A stretch of 64,000 nucleotides of DNA from Apodospora peruviana. Its lineage: Eukaryota > Ascomycota > Sordariomycetes > Sordariales > Lasiosphaeriaceae. Below, one piece after another: positions 11,249 to 22,264 of the stretch. The DNA lies in contig JAUEDM010000007.1 in the NCBI GenBank assembly GCA_033439685.1, forward strand, positions 1,736,001 to 1,800,000. Direction: 5' to 3'. Positions within the stretch are counted from its first letter, which is position 1. Each line of letters opens with the position of its first letter. The translations under genes were made by a program, and so were the position numbers. Under the pieces are notes generated by a model that worked only from the letters and a program-made list of their open reading frames with translations, did not search any database and was not told where the DNA came from.

Positions 11249-14061
11249 ATGATGGCAGCAACATCCCGGACAGCGCGGCCATTCCTCACGAGAACAACGA
11301 GCGAAAATACGTATGCAAATGGTGCCGGGTTAGCTGGGTCTAGTGCGCCAAACAGGGCGTCGCTCTCGTCCTTCCCGCCCTCATCGCGGTCTGCGTCGCA
11401 AATGTCCCAGGCATCCCGCCCCTCGCGCTCCCCGCAGCCGCCCACAGGAGTCATGTCGGAAACCGACCGCGCATCGAACCCCAGCTCCAAGAGCAAGACG
11501 GCCTCAACCGGCACCGGTGTCTCGTCCCAGCACAGCTCGCTGTCTGCCGGCGCCGGGCGTCGCTCCAATCCCAATGCCCGTCCTGCGCGCAAGTTGCGCT
11601 CGCAGTACCCTCGGGGCAGCACCGAGAACCATGTCGAGTACATACTGGTAGCCTCTTTCGATATCGACCGGGGCCCGGTGATGGAGCATCAGTACCCGAT
11701 CGCCATAACGGGGGACGAACACATGCTTGCCGAGCTTATGCTTCCAGACCAGGCCCATGTGAGGAATCAAGACTGGACCATATTTTTCCTGCATAAAGAC
11801 ACAAGTCAAGAGGAGGATGACCAGGAGCGCCGCGCAAAACAAGAGAGACGTCAGCGGCGAAAACGGAAACGCGACCGCGAAAAGGGTATCATTCACGAAT
11901 CAGACGACGAAGATGAGGACGACGACGACGATCTGGATGGCGACGACTGGGATGATGACGATGAGTCGACCGACAGCGAGCCGGAAGGCGGAGAGGGCCC
12001 GCCTCTCATTTATGTTCTGAATCTCGTCAATACGAAGCAGGACAAGACGGTGAAAAGAGGCGCGGTCGTGAAGGCGATGGCCATTTGTACCCGGCATCCT
12101 TTCTTACACATTTACAAGGCGAGCACCAAATCCACGGCTTGCTCATCCGAACTTTGCAAACTAACGAAATGTAGCCCCTATTATTACTGGCCTTGGAGGA
12201 GTATTTCAAGTCCCCTGTGCCGGAGACCTTGGCCATGCTGTTCGATGCGGTTAACCAGATGGACCTCTCCTTAATGCCAAAGCTGAGCCTCCTCGAGAGA
12301 CACCTATTACAACAGAGCGAGAACAAGGACCTTTTTGTCGAGAAATTCGAGCAGATGATTCAGATGCGAATCGCTGAGGACCGAGGCGAGGGCGTCGCAG
12401 ATCAACCGTTCGACGCCAGCCAAGACCCGCCCAAACGGCCTGGGATAACTCGATCCGGCACAAAGGCACACATCGAGGGACAGGCGACCTATGCGGTCCC
12501 CAGGGACACACACGAGTTCGAGAGCAAAGTCATGTACAAGGGAATCCCCATCCCGATCAAAGTACCCGTGGCCGTTATGCCTGAGACCGTGGGCGACTTC
12601 TCCCTCATCAAACTCATACAGAATTTCTCTGACGGCCACGCCAAGTCGCCGCAGTCGTTCCCCCTCCACCCACACCTGACAACAAACGGCGCAAACACTC
12701 ACCCCATAATCGTCCTCGTTAACGCCCTCCTAACCCAGAAACGGGTCATTTTCCTCGGCCACAACATGCCCTCGGGCGAAGTGGCCGAAGCAGTGCTCGC
12801 CGCCTGCGCGCTCGCGTCAGGCGGCATCCTCCGCGGCTTCACCCGACACGCTTTCCCGTACACTGACCTAACCAAGATCGACGACCTGCTTAACGTCCCT
12901 GGCTTCATCGCGGGCGTGACGAACCCCACGTTCGAAAACCACCCGGAGTGGTGGGACTTGCTGTGCGACCTGCCGTCGGGCAAGATGAAGATCAGCAGTA
13001 GGATCGAGCAGGCGCCCATCACGGAGGGGCTGGTCTACTTCCAGCAGCAGAATCCCGCGCACGCGGGGCTGGTTAACATCTCGTCTTCCTCGTCGAGCAG
13101 CAACAGCAACTCGGCGAACAGCGATCTGACGGGCGACGCGGCGTTCATGGCCGATATAATGCGGAGTATTGCCACTCGCGCCGGGGAGAGGGTGATTCGT
13201 GCCAAGTGGAGGGACTGGGTTGTCAAGTTCACAAGGGTGGCGGCGGCGTTCGAGGAGAGCGTGTACGGCGCCAGCGCGCTGTACATCGGCAGCGACGATC
13301 AAGAGGTGGTTACGACCGCCGGCAGTGGGCCTGTTGGTGCCGGCGGCGGGCACGGGTATGTCTGGTGTGATGAGGCTAGTAAAGCCAAGGAGCTGGCCGG
13401 GAACGTGACGAGGATCGAGGGGTGGAGAAACACGAGGAGTTATTACAGTTTTATTCAGGTACGTCCCTTGTTTTCCTCCTCTCCCTTTTCTATCTTTCCA
13501 TTCATAGTTAGTCGACTAACATCAAGATAATAAAAGGACGTCGCGCAATTATACACCGTCCGCCCACTCAAGGGCTTAGATCTACACCACATGCACGACC
13601 GCTTGCGCACGCAGCGCCTAAGCCCGATGCAGAGCAAAGAAATCTATTTCGCCTTCTGCCGGTATGTGCACTCGTACGACGAGATCTGCCTGTTGCTCTC
13701 CGTCGCGCCCGAGTCGCACGCGGGCCTGTTTTACATTGCTTTGGGTCTGTTCCACAAGGAGCGGGAAGTGCGCCTCCGGACGGCCGATTTGCTCGAGAGG
13801 ATCGGCGACCACGAGGCCGGGCAGCACTGGTGGAAGGCGCTGAGCCGGTTCGAAAAGTTTCAGTACCTCAGGATAAAGAAGGAGGCCGAGGCGGAAATGA
13901 GGTTGAGGTTGGAGAAGGAAAACCAGACGGGGGCGGCGACGACGGGTGGTGTTGGGGTGGGCATGGGCATGGGCATGGGAATGGGCATGGGGTCATCCAT
14001 GGGGAGTATGGGAAGCATGGGGATGGGGTTTAGTCCTGTTGAGACTAGGAGGATATCTTGA
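11249..14061 (+). CDS. AFI1: Afi1-like, Arf3-interacting DENN/SPA-domain protein
   Basis: Afi1 binds the small GTPase Arf3 and helps keep polarity and vesicle traffic at the cell cortex. The exons are 11249-12118, 12175-13458 and 13537-14061; they give 892 residues. A Ser-rich head of ~125 residues leads into the Afi1 docking domain (VEYILVASFDIDRGPVMEHQ). That domain is interrupted by a charged insert: a basic run (RRQRRKRKRDREK), then a long Asp/Glu run. The SPA/DENN part follows in exon 2 (for example IIVLVNALLTQKRVIFLGHN). The tail has a Gly-Met repeat. The first intron uses GC rather than GT as its donor. The second is 78 nt with a CTAAC branch site. The start could be either of two adjacent ATGs (11249 or 11252), or an upstream exon may exist. 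The ORFs on the opposite strand are shadows. Confidence 0.88.
12119..12174 (+). other. GC-AG intron of AFI1 (56 nt)
   Basis: The exon ends TTTACAAG and the intron begins GCGAGC. It has CTAAC at 12161-12165 as branch site and ends GTAG. No GT lies at a usable position. The join gives HIYKPLLLLALEEY in a continuous frame that links the two halves of the domain. GC donors are a known minor class in fungi and usually need a strong AG just before them, as here. Confidence 0.88.
13959..13992 (+). repeat. GGCATG hexanucleotide repeat coding for Gly-Met
   Basis: About five and a half copies of GGCATG (one with A in place of C) code for alternating Gly and Met near the AFI1 C-terminus. Further GGSMGSM-type copies follow to about 14030. 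The repeat is in frame and can change length by whole dipeptides. Confidence 0.9.
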
Positions 14062-14688
14062 TCCCAGCTAACCTACCGATCTGCCCCTATTACTACCTGA
14101 TTGCAAAGGTGGTTAATTAATGGTGGTGGTGGCGTGTCTCATGATGATGGGTTTTGTTCTTTTTGCTTGGAGATGGGGAGGTTGGGCGGCTTGGATGTTC
14201 CTTTTTTGCGTCTTGTTTTGAGATATACACCTGCTCGGAAAAGTTGGAAGAAAGTGGATGTGTGACGATTGATGAAAATGGCATTGATGGAACGAACGAG
14301 ACATATGAAGTACTATTATATATATCTTCTGCCTTTTACCGTCCAAGGTTTTTTCTTGTTGCCTTATCATTTCTGCCGCATCTGCATTCGCCTTGGTTGC
14401 TTTTGGCTGATTTGAGCGATATGATGGCGTCTGTCTAGCTCTTGGATGCTACCGCGTAAAACGTCTGATATCTTGGGCTGACGAAGTGAAATACCAGATG
14501 TGTTCACTACTAGACCTAGTACCTACCTACCTACGTATATACAGTCTACCTACAGAACAAACACAATAAATACCATAATATTAAACCGACAAGCTTGGAA
14601 AAAAGGATCTAAAATACCTGCCCATTTATCCATCCATTTCAGTACCTTTTGATCTATTCCCTAGTCATCCCAGATTTACCCACATACC
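14062..14688. other. Convergent 3' region, AFI1 and ADE5,7
   Basis: The two genes point towards each other, so this region should hold both 3' untranslated regions and terminators. A cluster of ACCTACC motifs lies at about 14514-14535, followed by AT-rich sequence with AATAAATACC near 14565, a possible poly(A) signal for AFI1. No gene is seen. Confidence 0.6.
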
Positions 14689-17067
14689 TCAAGCAGCCCA
14701 AGCCTCCAACCCCTTAAGCACACACTGCTCACCATCACCTCCTCTCTTCACCAACCGTCCAATAGTCCATACCTTCTCCCCTTCCTGCTCCAATACCCTC
14801 TTGACACCCTCCGCTTGACCCTCCTCAACAGCCACAACCATTCCAATCCCGTTATTAAATGTGCGAGCCATCTCCTTGGGCTCGACGCTCTCTCTCAGCC
14901 ACTTAAACACCCCCGGAACATCCCACGTGCCGACCTCGATCTCCGCCGCCAGACCCTCGGGCAACATCCGCGGCACGTTCTCTGTCAAACCACCTCCCGT
15001 AATATGCGCCATACCCTTGATGCCCTGGCCAATATCCTTCTCGCCCAGAGTCTTGAGCAGGCTCTTGACGTAAATCTTCGTGGGCGTCAACAGCGACTCA
15101 CCAACAGTCTTACCTTCACCACCCTCCCAAGGGCAGGCATCCTTATACGCCAGCCCCCTCCGCTCGACGACCCTCCGAACCAGCGAGAAGCCATTGGAAT
15201 GCACGCCGTTCGAGCCCAATCCGATCAAGACATCTCCTTCCTTCATGTCTGCCTTCCTGGGCAATCTCTGCTCAGACTTCATGACGCCGATAGCTGCGCC
15301 GGCGGCATCGTAGTCCTCGCCTTGGTACAGATCCGGCATTTCGGCCGTCTCTCCACCCACGAGCGCACAGCCGGCTTCCCGGCACCCCGTGGCTACGCCT
15401 TCAACAAAGCCAGCCGCGACCGAAACGTCCAGCTTGCTGCACCCAAAGTAGTCCAGGAACATGAACGGCTCGGCACCCTGCACGACAAGATCGTTGACGT
15501 TCATAGCCACGAGATCAATACCGACAGTGTCGTGCTTGTTCATCTTTTGCGCGATGATCAGCTTCGTTCCGACGCCATCGATGGCGCCCACAATGATCGG
15601 CGCCGAGGGGTAGCCTGCTTGAGAGAGATCGACTTCGCCACCGAAACCGCCGATAATCGCATCTGCGCCGGGGCGCTTGGTTGTCTTTACTGCAGCCTTG
15701 ATGCGCTCGACGAGGTTGTTGCCGGCGTCAATGCTGACCCCGGATTGGGCGTAGGTCAGCTTATCCGAGCTGGAAGGCTGGCCGCGGAAGGCGCGGTGGG
15801 CAATGTCTTTGCGGAAGTACATGCCGTCGAATTTGATAAGCTTGACGCCTTCGTAGGCCTTGTCGACCGCTACGCGGAGAGAGTCGCCCGTGGCGGTTGC
15901 TGCAATGACACGGCCGCCGGACGTGACGAGGGAACCCTCGCTGGATAGTTTCGTGCCGGCGTGGAAGATATTGATGCCTTCCGGCGTCGAAGAGACTTGC
16001 ATTGGGATGCTTTTGGGGTATGACTCGGGATATCCCGGAGCTGCGACCACAACGGTCGTGCTGAACTTGGGCGAGACCTTCACGGGGACGTGCTTGAGAA
16101 GCTGAGTACCGGTGGTACACGCTTCCATAATCTCTGCCAAATCGGACTCGAGTAGGGGCAGCAAGGTCTGAGTCTCCGGATCGCCAAAGCGGACGTTATA
16201 TTCGAGCGTCTTTGGGCCGTCGGCGGTAATCATTAGCCCCGTGAAGAGGCAGCCGACAAATGGGAAGCCATCCTTGCGCATGCCGTCGATCGTGGGCTGA
16301 AGAATCTCACGCTCGATCTGGGCTATGAGCGCAGGCGTGGCAATCCTGGTCGGCGCGTAGCAGCCCATACCGCCTGTGTTTAGCCCGGTGTCGCCCTCGC
16401 CGATGCGCTTGTGGTCCTGAGCCGGGGGCAGGGACTTGATGGTCGTGCCATCAGAGAAGGACAAAATGCTGAGCTCGTCGCCGGTCAGGAACTCCTCGAT
16501 GACGACCTCGTCTCCGGCAGAGCCGAATGTCTTGTCCAACATTATATCCTTGAGAGCTTGCTGGGCTTCTTCCTCCGTCTCCGGGATGATGACTCCCTTG
16601 CCAGCGGCCAGACCAGTGGCCTTGATGACAACACTGTGCTTGATGGTCTTAAGATACTGGCTAGCCTTTTTGTAGTCAGAGAAGTTCTCGTACGCGGCAG
16701 TCGGGATGTTGTGCTTCTTCATAAAGTCCTTGGAGAAGGTCTTGCTGCCCTCCAGGCGCGCAGCCTCCTTGGAGGGGCCGAAGCAGGGGATGCGGGCATC
16801 GCGGAAGTAGCCCTCGACGCCGTCAACGAGAGGCGCCTCCGGCCCGGGAACAACAAGCGTAACCTTCTCTTTTATGGCGAGCTCAACGAGGGCAGGATAG
16901 TCGTCGGCAGCGATACTGGTGTTGTTGGTGACCTTGGGCAGACCGGCGGTACCTCCGTTGCCGGGGACGGCGATGATGGACTCGACGTGGGGCGACTGGC
17001 TGAGCTTCCACGCCAACGCATGCTCGCGGCCGCCGTTGCCGATGAGGAGGATCCTATGAGGAGACAT
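14689..17067 (-). CDS. ADE5,7: Bifunctional phosphoribosylamine-glycine ligase / AIR synthetase
   Basis: This enzyme does two steps of purine synthesis: it joins glycine to phosphoribosylamine (GARS) and later closes the ring to make aminoimidazole ribotide (AIRS). The 792-residue single exon matches the yeast Ade5,7 layout. The GARS half starts RILLIGNGGREHALAWKLSQ and has the ATP-grasp stretch ATGLAAGKGV (about 150-160) and the ligand loop EYNVRFGDPETQ. The AIRS half starts near residue 440 (LTYAQSGVSIDAGN) and shows GVGTKLIIAQ, GGETAEMPDLY and the glycine-rich HITGGGLTENVPRM. The start is the first ATG before the GARS motif. No intron is needed. It is convergent with AFI1. A TGACTC element lies 62 bp upstream of the ATG and may tie it to amino-acid/purine control. 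Confidence 0.97.
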   Translation of the reverse strand: MSPHRILLIGNGGREHALAWKLSQSPHVESIIAVPGNGGTAGLPKVTNNTSIAADDYPALVELAIKEKVTLVVPGPEAPLVDGVEGYFRDARIPCFGPSKEAARLEGSKTFSKDFMKKHNIPTAAYENFSDYKKASQYLKTIKHSVVIKATGLAAGKGVIIPETEEEAQQALKDIMLDKTFGSAGDEVVIEEFLTGDELSILSFSDGTTIKSLPPAQDHKRIGEGDTGLNTGGMGCYAPTRIATPALIAQIEREILQPTIDGMRKDGFPFVGCLFTGLMITADGPKTLEYNVRFGDPETQTLLPLLESDLAEIMEACTTGTQLLKHVPVKVSPKFSTTVVVAAPGYPESYPKSIPMQVSSTPEGINIFHAGTKLSSEGSLVTSGGRVIAATATGDSLRVAVDKAYEGVKLIKFDGMYFRKDIAHRAFRGQPSSSDKLTYAQSGVSIDAGNNLVERIKAAVKTTKRPGADAIIGGFGGEVDLSQAGYPSAPIIVGAIDGVGTKLIIAQKMNKHDTVGIDLVAMNVNDLVVQGAEPFMFLDYFGCSKLDVSVAAGFVEGVATGCREAGCALVGGETAEMPDLYQGEDYDAAGAAIGVMKSEQRLPRKADMKEGDVLIGLGSNGVHSNGFSLVRRVVERRGLAYKDACPWEGGEGKTVGESLLTPTKIYVKSLLKTLGEKDIGQGIKGMAHITGGGLTENVPRMLPEGLAAEIEVGTWDVPGVFKWLRESVEPKEMARTFNNGIGMVVAVEEGQAEGVKRVLEQEGEKVWTIGRLVKRGGDGEQCVLKGLEAWAA

Positions 17068-17128
17068 TGCTTCTTCTTCTTCCTACCTCTTTGTCACAGG
17101 ATCGAGAGATCAATTGGATGTCTAGAAT

Positions 17129-17134
17129 TGACTC
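17129..17134. promoter_or_regulatory. TGACTC element upstream of ADE5,7
   Basis: TGACTC on the plus strand, 62 bp upstream of the ADE5,7 start. In yeast this core is bound by Gcn4 and by Bas1, which drive ADE genes; in filamentous fungi the Gcn4 counterpart is CPC1/CpcA. A single 6-mer is weak evidence, and it may lie within the leader rather than the promoter. Confidence 0.3.
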
Positions 17135-19742
17135 TGCTGTTTGATTTACATCCTGACCTTGAAATCTTATCGTCCAGGTAATTTACCCCTCCACTCCATG
17201 GGGAGGGATAAAATTCCTGTCAAAAAAAGAATTTTACCCCTCCCCCGCAATCCCCGTAATCGCAACGGCTGGACAAGCAAATCCCTGCAGCCCGGAATAG
17301 GAAGGAATACGTACCTTTTCTCTGACCCCTTCTTAACTCTTTAAAACCACCTCTTCAGCATGGAAGTGTTTGACCTCCAGAACCTCTCACTTTTACCATA
17401 CCGACCTACCTGTAGGTACTCACCGATATCATTTCAAGTCCAACCCGGTCGGGCACCAGTTAGAGCTAGCAATGATAGCTGGTCCCAGCGGCGTCCGTTT
17501 TGTACTGTACACATGCGTTGCAGCTACAGTGAAACCTACTCTTGGTCCTACACACCAAGAGTTTGTTCCCGTCTGAATAGAAGGCATAACGACGATGGAG
17601 CTTCGCCACGCATCCCGCCACATATAATTAGAATTGTTTGACACCGAACAAACAATCGTCGTGGTAAGTCGGGTAACACCAAAACGGCTCTCAAGACCAG
17701 GATTATCACCAACAAGGTTGCACACACCTCTGTATTAACCTAGTCCCATGTGCTGCATGGACCGCCTGCGCTCGCGGGATAGGCGCCGGCGAGGATGGAC
17801 TGTGAGACTGCGCTGCAGTGACTCGAGTCGAGAGACTCAACTCCACGAGGGCAAACCGATGCCGTACCACGCATTTGCTGTGGCGGCCGTTCCGACCTGC
17901 CGTGTCTCAAGTCTAGAGGGTCCCATTGACCAGTCTTGTGGGTTTTCGGTAGGTAGCGGAACTTCTCGACTCTTCTCCATGACAGGAAAGTATAGCCACA
18001 AATGGTATGTTGTTGTCTCAAATCTCTCGCCCAGTATCCGGGGACGATTCTGGTTCGTATAATTGAACTCCCCCACCTCCGTTCCCTAGAGTCAATCAGA
18101 TGTAAAGATCTTGGTTATCGTGATCCCACGGATATCCACGACAATTCTGCGGCGACTGGCAGTAAGGCGGGAGCACATTGTCTGTTAGCAGAGAGCGAGA
18201 AGTCGAAGTTCCGGACTCGGTGTCCCTGAGATGCTGTACCAGTTGAGAGACGGACGTTGATCTTTCGGAGAGCTGTCACTCAGTAGGCGAGCACACCTAG
18301 AACCCGTAGTGAGATGAGTAATAGGAGTTGTGGGAGGATAATCTGATGAGCCTCACACAACCACAACCAACATAATTCCTCTTCCAGACGGCGGTAGTTG
18401 GAGCTGAAATAAGCGACAGCATCGTTCGTTGCTATCCATTTCCTTGGCTTTCCCGTGCCGCTAACACCGTGTTAGCTGTGCCATGGGTGAATGTCTGGCA
18501 GGTTGGCTGGGCCCATATGCGGCCGCTTTAGTTAACATGGCCGATTTGTGAAGGCCAACCGAGCACCAAATCCGAAAGCCGGCCGAAAAGATCTCGATGG
18601 TTGAAGTCGACGTCCTGTCGGCTTTGTTGACCCATGCTTCGTTTAGCTGCAAGCACTTTCAAGATTCCAGGGTTGCTAAGGGTTCGGGCCTCAAAGCAGG
18701 AATGAACCCCTGGTCCAAGTGGACAGGATTCGCATCATGATGTCTAGTAAGCACAGCCCTAAAGCATCGTCTGCCCATCCAGCTGGCTGACTGCCGGAGA
18801 GCCGTTTAAGGTAATATCTTCGTATCAATCGTGAACTGGACACGGCACGAGATTGCTCTTGCAGGATGTGAATATTGGAAGGCAAGATGCAAATACATGT
18901 TGGCATCTGGTTGTCGAGCAGTAAAGAATTAATTCGAGGTTGGTTTTTATCTGAAGTGCAGGTTCCATCAAGATGTGGCTGGCGGGGCGATGACAGCCTA
19001 TCGATAATCAATGCCCATAATCCGTAGGGCCACGACCTGCCAAACAGCAGTGGGGCTGGCTATCCCCGCGACCCCGCCGGCCCCGCGACCAGTCATGACT
19101 CAATTCGAGTGGGGATGACAACTTCCATCCCTTCCCGCACCTCAAGTCAACCGCGTCCGCTTCCCTGGCAACCAACCACAGCCAACCAGCAAATATCGAA
19201 CTCGGACTCTTGAGAATCGCAATCCAGGTGCCTGTTAAAGGCTGAACCTAATTGAGCTGCCATTTTCTGATACTCAAGCTGGTGGCTGTGGCACTGGGGG
19301 ACTTTCGACGATTTCTCGCGGAGGCACGAAAAAAAAATCATTAGGGGAATCAAGTTGAAATTGGCCCAGAGACATTGTCGGATTCTGGTGAGTGCTACTA
19401 CTTTTTGTACCCTCGCTGCCAACTGCTCGGTTCCTATTACCTAAGGGAATGCCAAGGGTTGCATTGCCTGTTGAGCTGCTGTGTGCTTGACAAAACCTGC
19501 CCAACAGGCCGCAGGAGACGGGAGCCTCCTCGTTGCTTCTTTCTCGATCGATCACCGCCTTCACACAATTCCTCCTCGCTCGGACAACTGAGGTGGGTCA
19601 TTCAAGAAACCACGCAGTTGTGGGCTTTGCGTGATCTGATCGAAGCATTTGTTGCTTGACCGCAGGCTTGGCCGAGCTTCCACGAGCTTCGCTGAGTACT
19701 GACAAGCCCTGTTGCGTCTTTCCAACGAACAGACCGCGATCG

Positions 19743-19788
19743 CGACCAGAACAGCTCATCTCTCGACCAGAACAGCTCATCTCTCGAC
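19743..19788. repeat. Tandem duplication of a 21-bp unit
   Basis: The unit CGACCAGAACAGCTCATCTC plus T occurs perfectly at 19743-19763 and 19764-19784, followed by the first bases of a third copy. It lies in gene-free DNA about 2.5 kb upstream of the GPI-protein gene. Confidence 0.95.
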
Positions 19789-21996
19789 CGACCACCTGCC
19801 TTTGCATGTCTCTCCTGACTCAACTCTGTATCCGCGAGCAGAGGAGCGGCGTGGGATCTCTCTGCATTATACTGCACTAATAAGGAAATATACACAGTAT
19901 GCAGTCAGCCTCGCCAATCACAGACGAGAAGCTTCGCGACACTTCAGGGTTGGACACATATGTGGCGGCTGGATTCGAAAGCCAGTCACGCCTGATGAAG
20001 CTGCCTGATCGACGAGAAATGTCGCTCCGTCTGGTCAACTTCAAGCTGACAGCGCATATGAAGTATCCTGCACCAGCGCTGCCAGCTCTGCAAGCCACAA
20101 GAGGCTGGAGCGACAGCGGCATCGCGGAGCCGGCCTCCCTGGAGTACCTACCTACCAGAAGCTAACCGTTCGCTTCCTATTATCTGGTGTTGTTGCCAAG
20201 GCTCCCGTCCGCAACTCAGGTACCGTCAGCTGCGTCGGGTCCCTTCCACCTGGGAACCCCAGTGATCGGGCCCGCACTGCCGAGCGTTAGCTGCCAAGGG
20301 CGCCAACGCTACTCCGTTTTTGTAGCGCAATGGCACCCTGCCAGTTTACAACTATGGTGATATCATCGGGTAGTACCGTGGTATAAATCCGATCCTCCAT
20401 CGCAACGGTGGAAACAAGACGAACGGTTGCGATACGGCCGTTCATAACCGCTGAACACGATTCTCGCAGCCAGGAAGTGGTGCATATGGGGAACCATTCC
20501 GTTGTTGCTGGTTCGACAAGCAGGTTTTGGGGTGATGGACAACGCTACTTGCTCACTTGCCAGCCTGTGAAACATGCAGATCGATGGAGCCACCACTTAC
20601 ACTAGGTAATTCCACCTTGCGCACGAGAATTTCTGCGGAGTCTCCCCTTGGGATCCTGCACGAGCCTTCGTGTTGCTGAGCAGATCTCACCCATGGGCGT
20701 GCCGATTTGCCCGCAGGCCACCTCATCAACAACCGGTACGAAGACTTCAGTAGCGGTCTACGGAATACCATCCGCCACTCTCGAGTGACGGTGAACAAAC
20801 ATCGGACTCTAGCAGGTCTGACCTGTGCGGGCTTGGATGAACTGACGCTATCTGAACACACATTCCCCGCACGGGATGGTGTACGGAACGGACTTGGAGA
20901 TGAATTCACAAGATGCATTATCACGCAGACGAGGAAGCACAGGTCCTTATTGTACCACTCTTGCTGAATACAGATAAAATGGGAGCATGTTGGTTTCCAG
21001 GTGTCCGCTGTTTATATCAACGTCCAAGAATCCAAGACCCATCATGATCGCGCGCACTCTGAGCCCTGTAACTTGCCAAGAGTGGACATATTTAGCTGTC
21101 AGCCGCGACGACATCATTGACAAGGACCAAGGTCGTCTTAGTCCAGGGGGAGAATCCAGACGCGGGCGGATGGCACACGCACGAGTCGCTCAAGCAACTC
21201 CGGTTCCTGATTCGACCGGGGTGCAGTGCAGCGTGCAGCATGGCTTGCTGACGTCCCTAATCCCCAGCCTGGCGGCTTTCCTGAGTTGCATTTGGCGTCT
21301 GCGCTACAGCTGCCATCGGGTGAAGCAGACGAAAAAAAAAAAAGAAAAAGGACGAGGAGTTGTTGTGTCTAGGGCACCGGGAACGAAACCAGTGCCGTTT
21401 AAGTTTCCCCTCCTACCAACGATGCAGGGTATATGCCTGTGCCATCTCGCCTTGCCGTAGCATGGACCACAGCTTGGGTTGGGAGAATCTACACTGTGGT
21501 CTAAGCCTCATGTACAACCAGTCGAGAGGTGCCAGCAGTTGACCTCACTTTGCGAAGTGCTGTCCCCCGAGTACCTCGCAGCTGGGTTGGTGGCTGAGGT
21601 TCCTCAGACTTCGACCCCTTCGTGCGTATACCTTGCATGACCAACCCGGCCTAACCAGACCGACTTGGCCAACCACGGCCTCGGTTCGACGACCCTCTTC
21701 ATGTACAGCTCTCAAGGTACTTCGACCCCGTATCACTTTCTTGGCGTCTGCCCAACCTCAGGATTCTCTCCCCATTGGAATGGGGGGCCTTGTTCTCACC
21801 GTCCAGTTTCCTGGCCAAGTCCCCACCACCACGACCAGTGTCCATGGCTCTATGCAACGCAAGTGGGATTGTCTAGGGCTGTTGGACAACAGCAAAGATA
21901 TCATCGAAACCATTACACTCCACACGGGCAGCAGCATGTCGGTGCCTCCTCTGCCAGGTGTAGCACCTGCGGCGAGCTCCCCCCCTTTCTGTAGCG

Positions 21997-22002
21997 TATA
22001 AA
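21997..22002 (+). promoter_or_regulatory. Possible TATA box of the GPI-protein gene
   Basis: TATAAA within GCGTATAAACACC, about 265 bp before the ATG at 22265 and just upstream of a pyrimidine-rich stretch typical of fungal transcription starts. This would give a leader of roughly 230 nt. Confidence 0.45.
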
Positions 22003-22264
22003 CACCGCCATCCTGTGTCTAAGTCGAGATGTTTGCTTCTTCTCCTCTCTCACCTTTCCAGCCATCTCGGTCAACATCTTGTGTGCCTCCCAGCCAGCCT
22101 CCTTTTTCCTCCTGTCTAACGAGTAACTCGTTCGCTAAGGTTACTTATAGCAACCCTCGCTTCCATCTCTGTGTCGGTTGAGATCGATCGTTCCTCTCTC
22201 ACCCACTCATAGCTCGTTACACGTTTTACCTTTGCTACTTAACCAGTCGCTGTTATAAGCAAAG

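Larger units (their letters stand above)
17068..22264. other. 5.2-kb gene-free region between ADE5,7 and the GPI-protein gene
   Basis: This is the divergent space between ADE5,7 (-) and the GPI-anchored protein (+). ADE5,7 needs only a short promoter, so most of it lies upstream of the cell-surface gene. All ORFs here are under about 160 codons, overlap on both strands and carry no motif. I see no splice-linked coding pattern and no transposon ends. It contains the 21-bp duplication at 19743-19788 and a CT-rich stretch from about 22030 to 22200 that looks like a leader. Confidence 0.6.
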
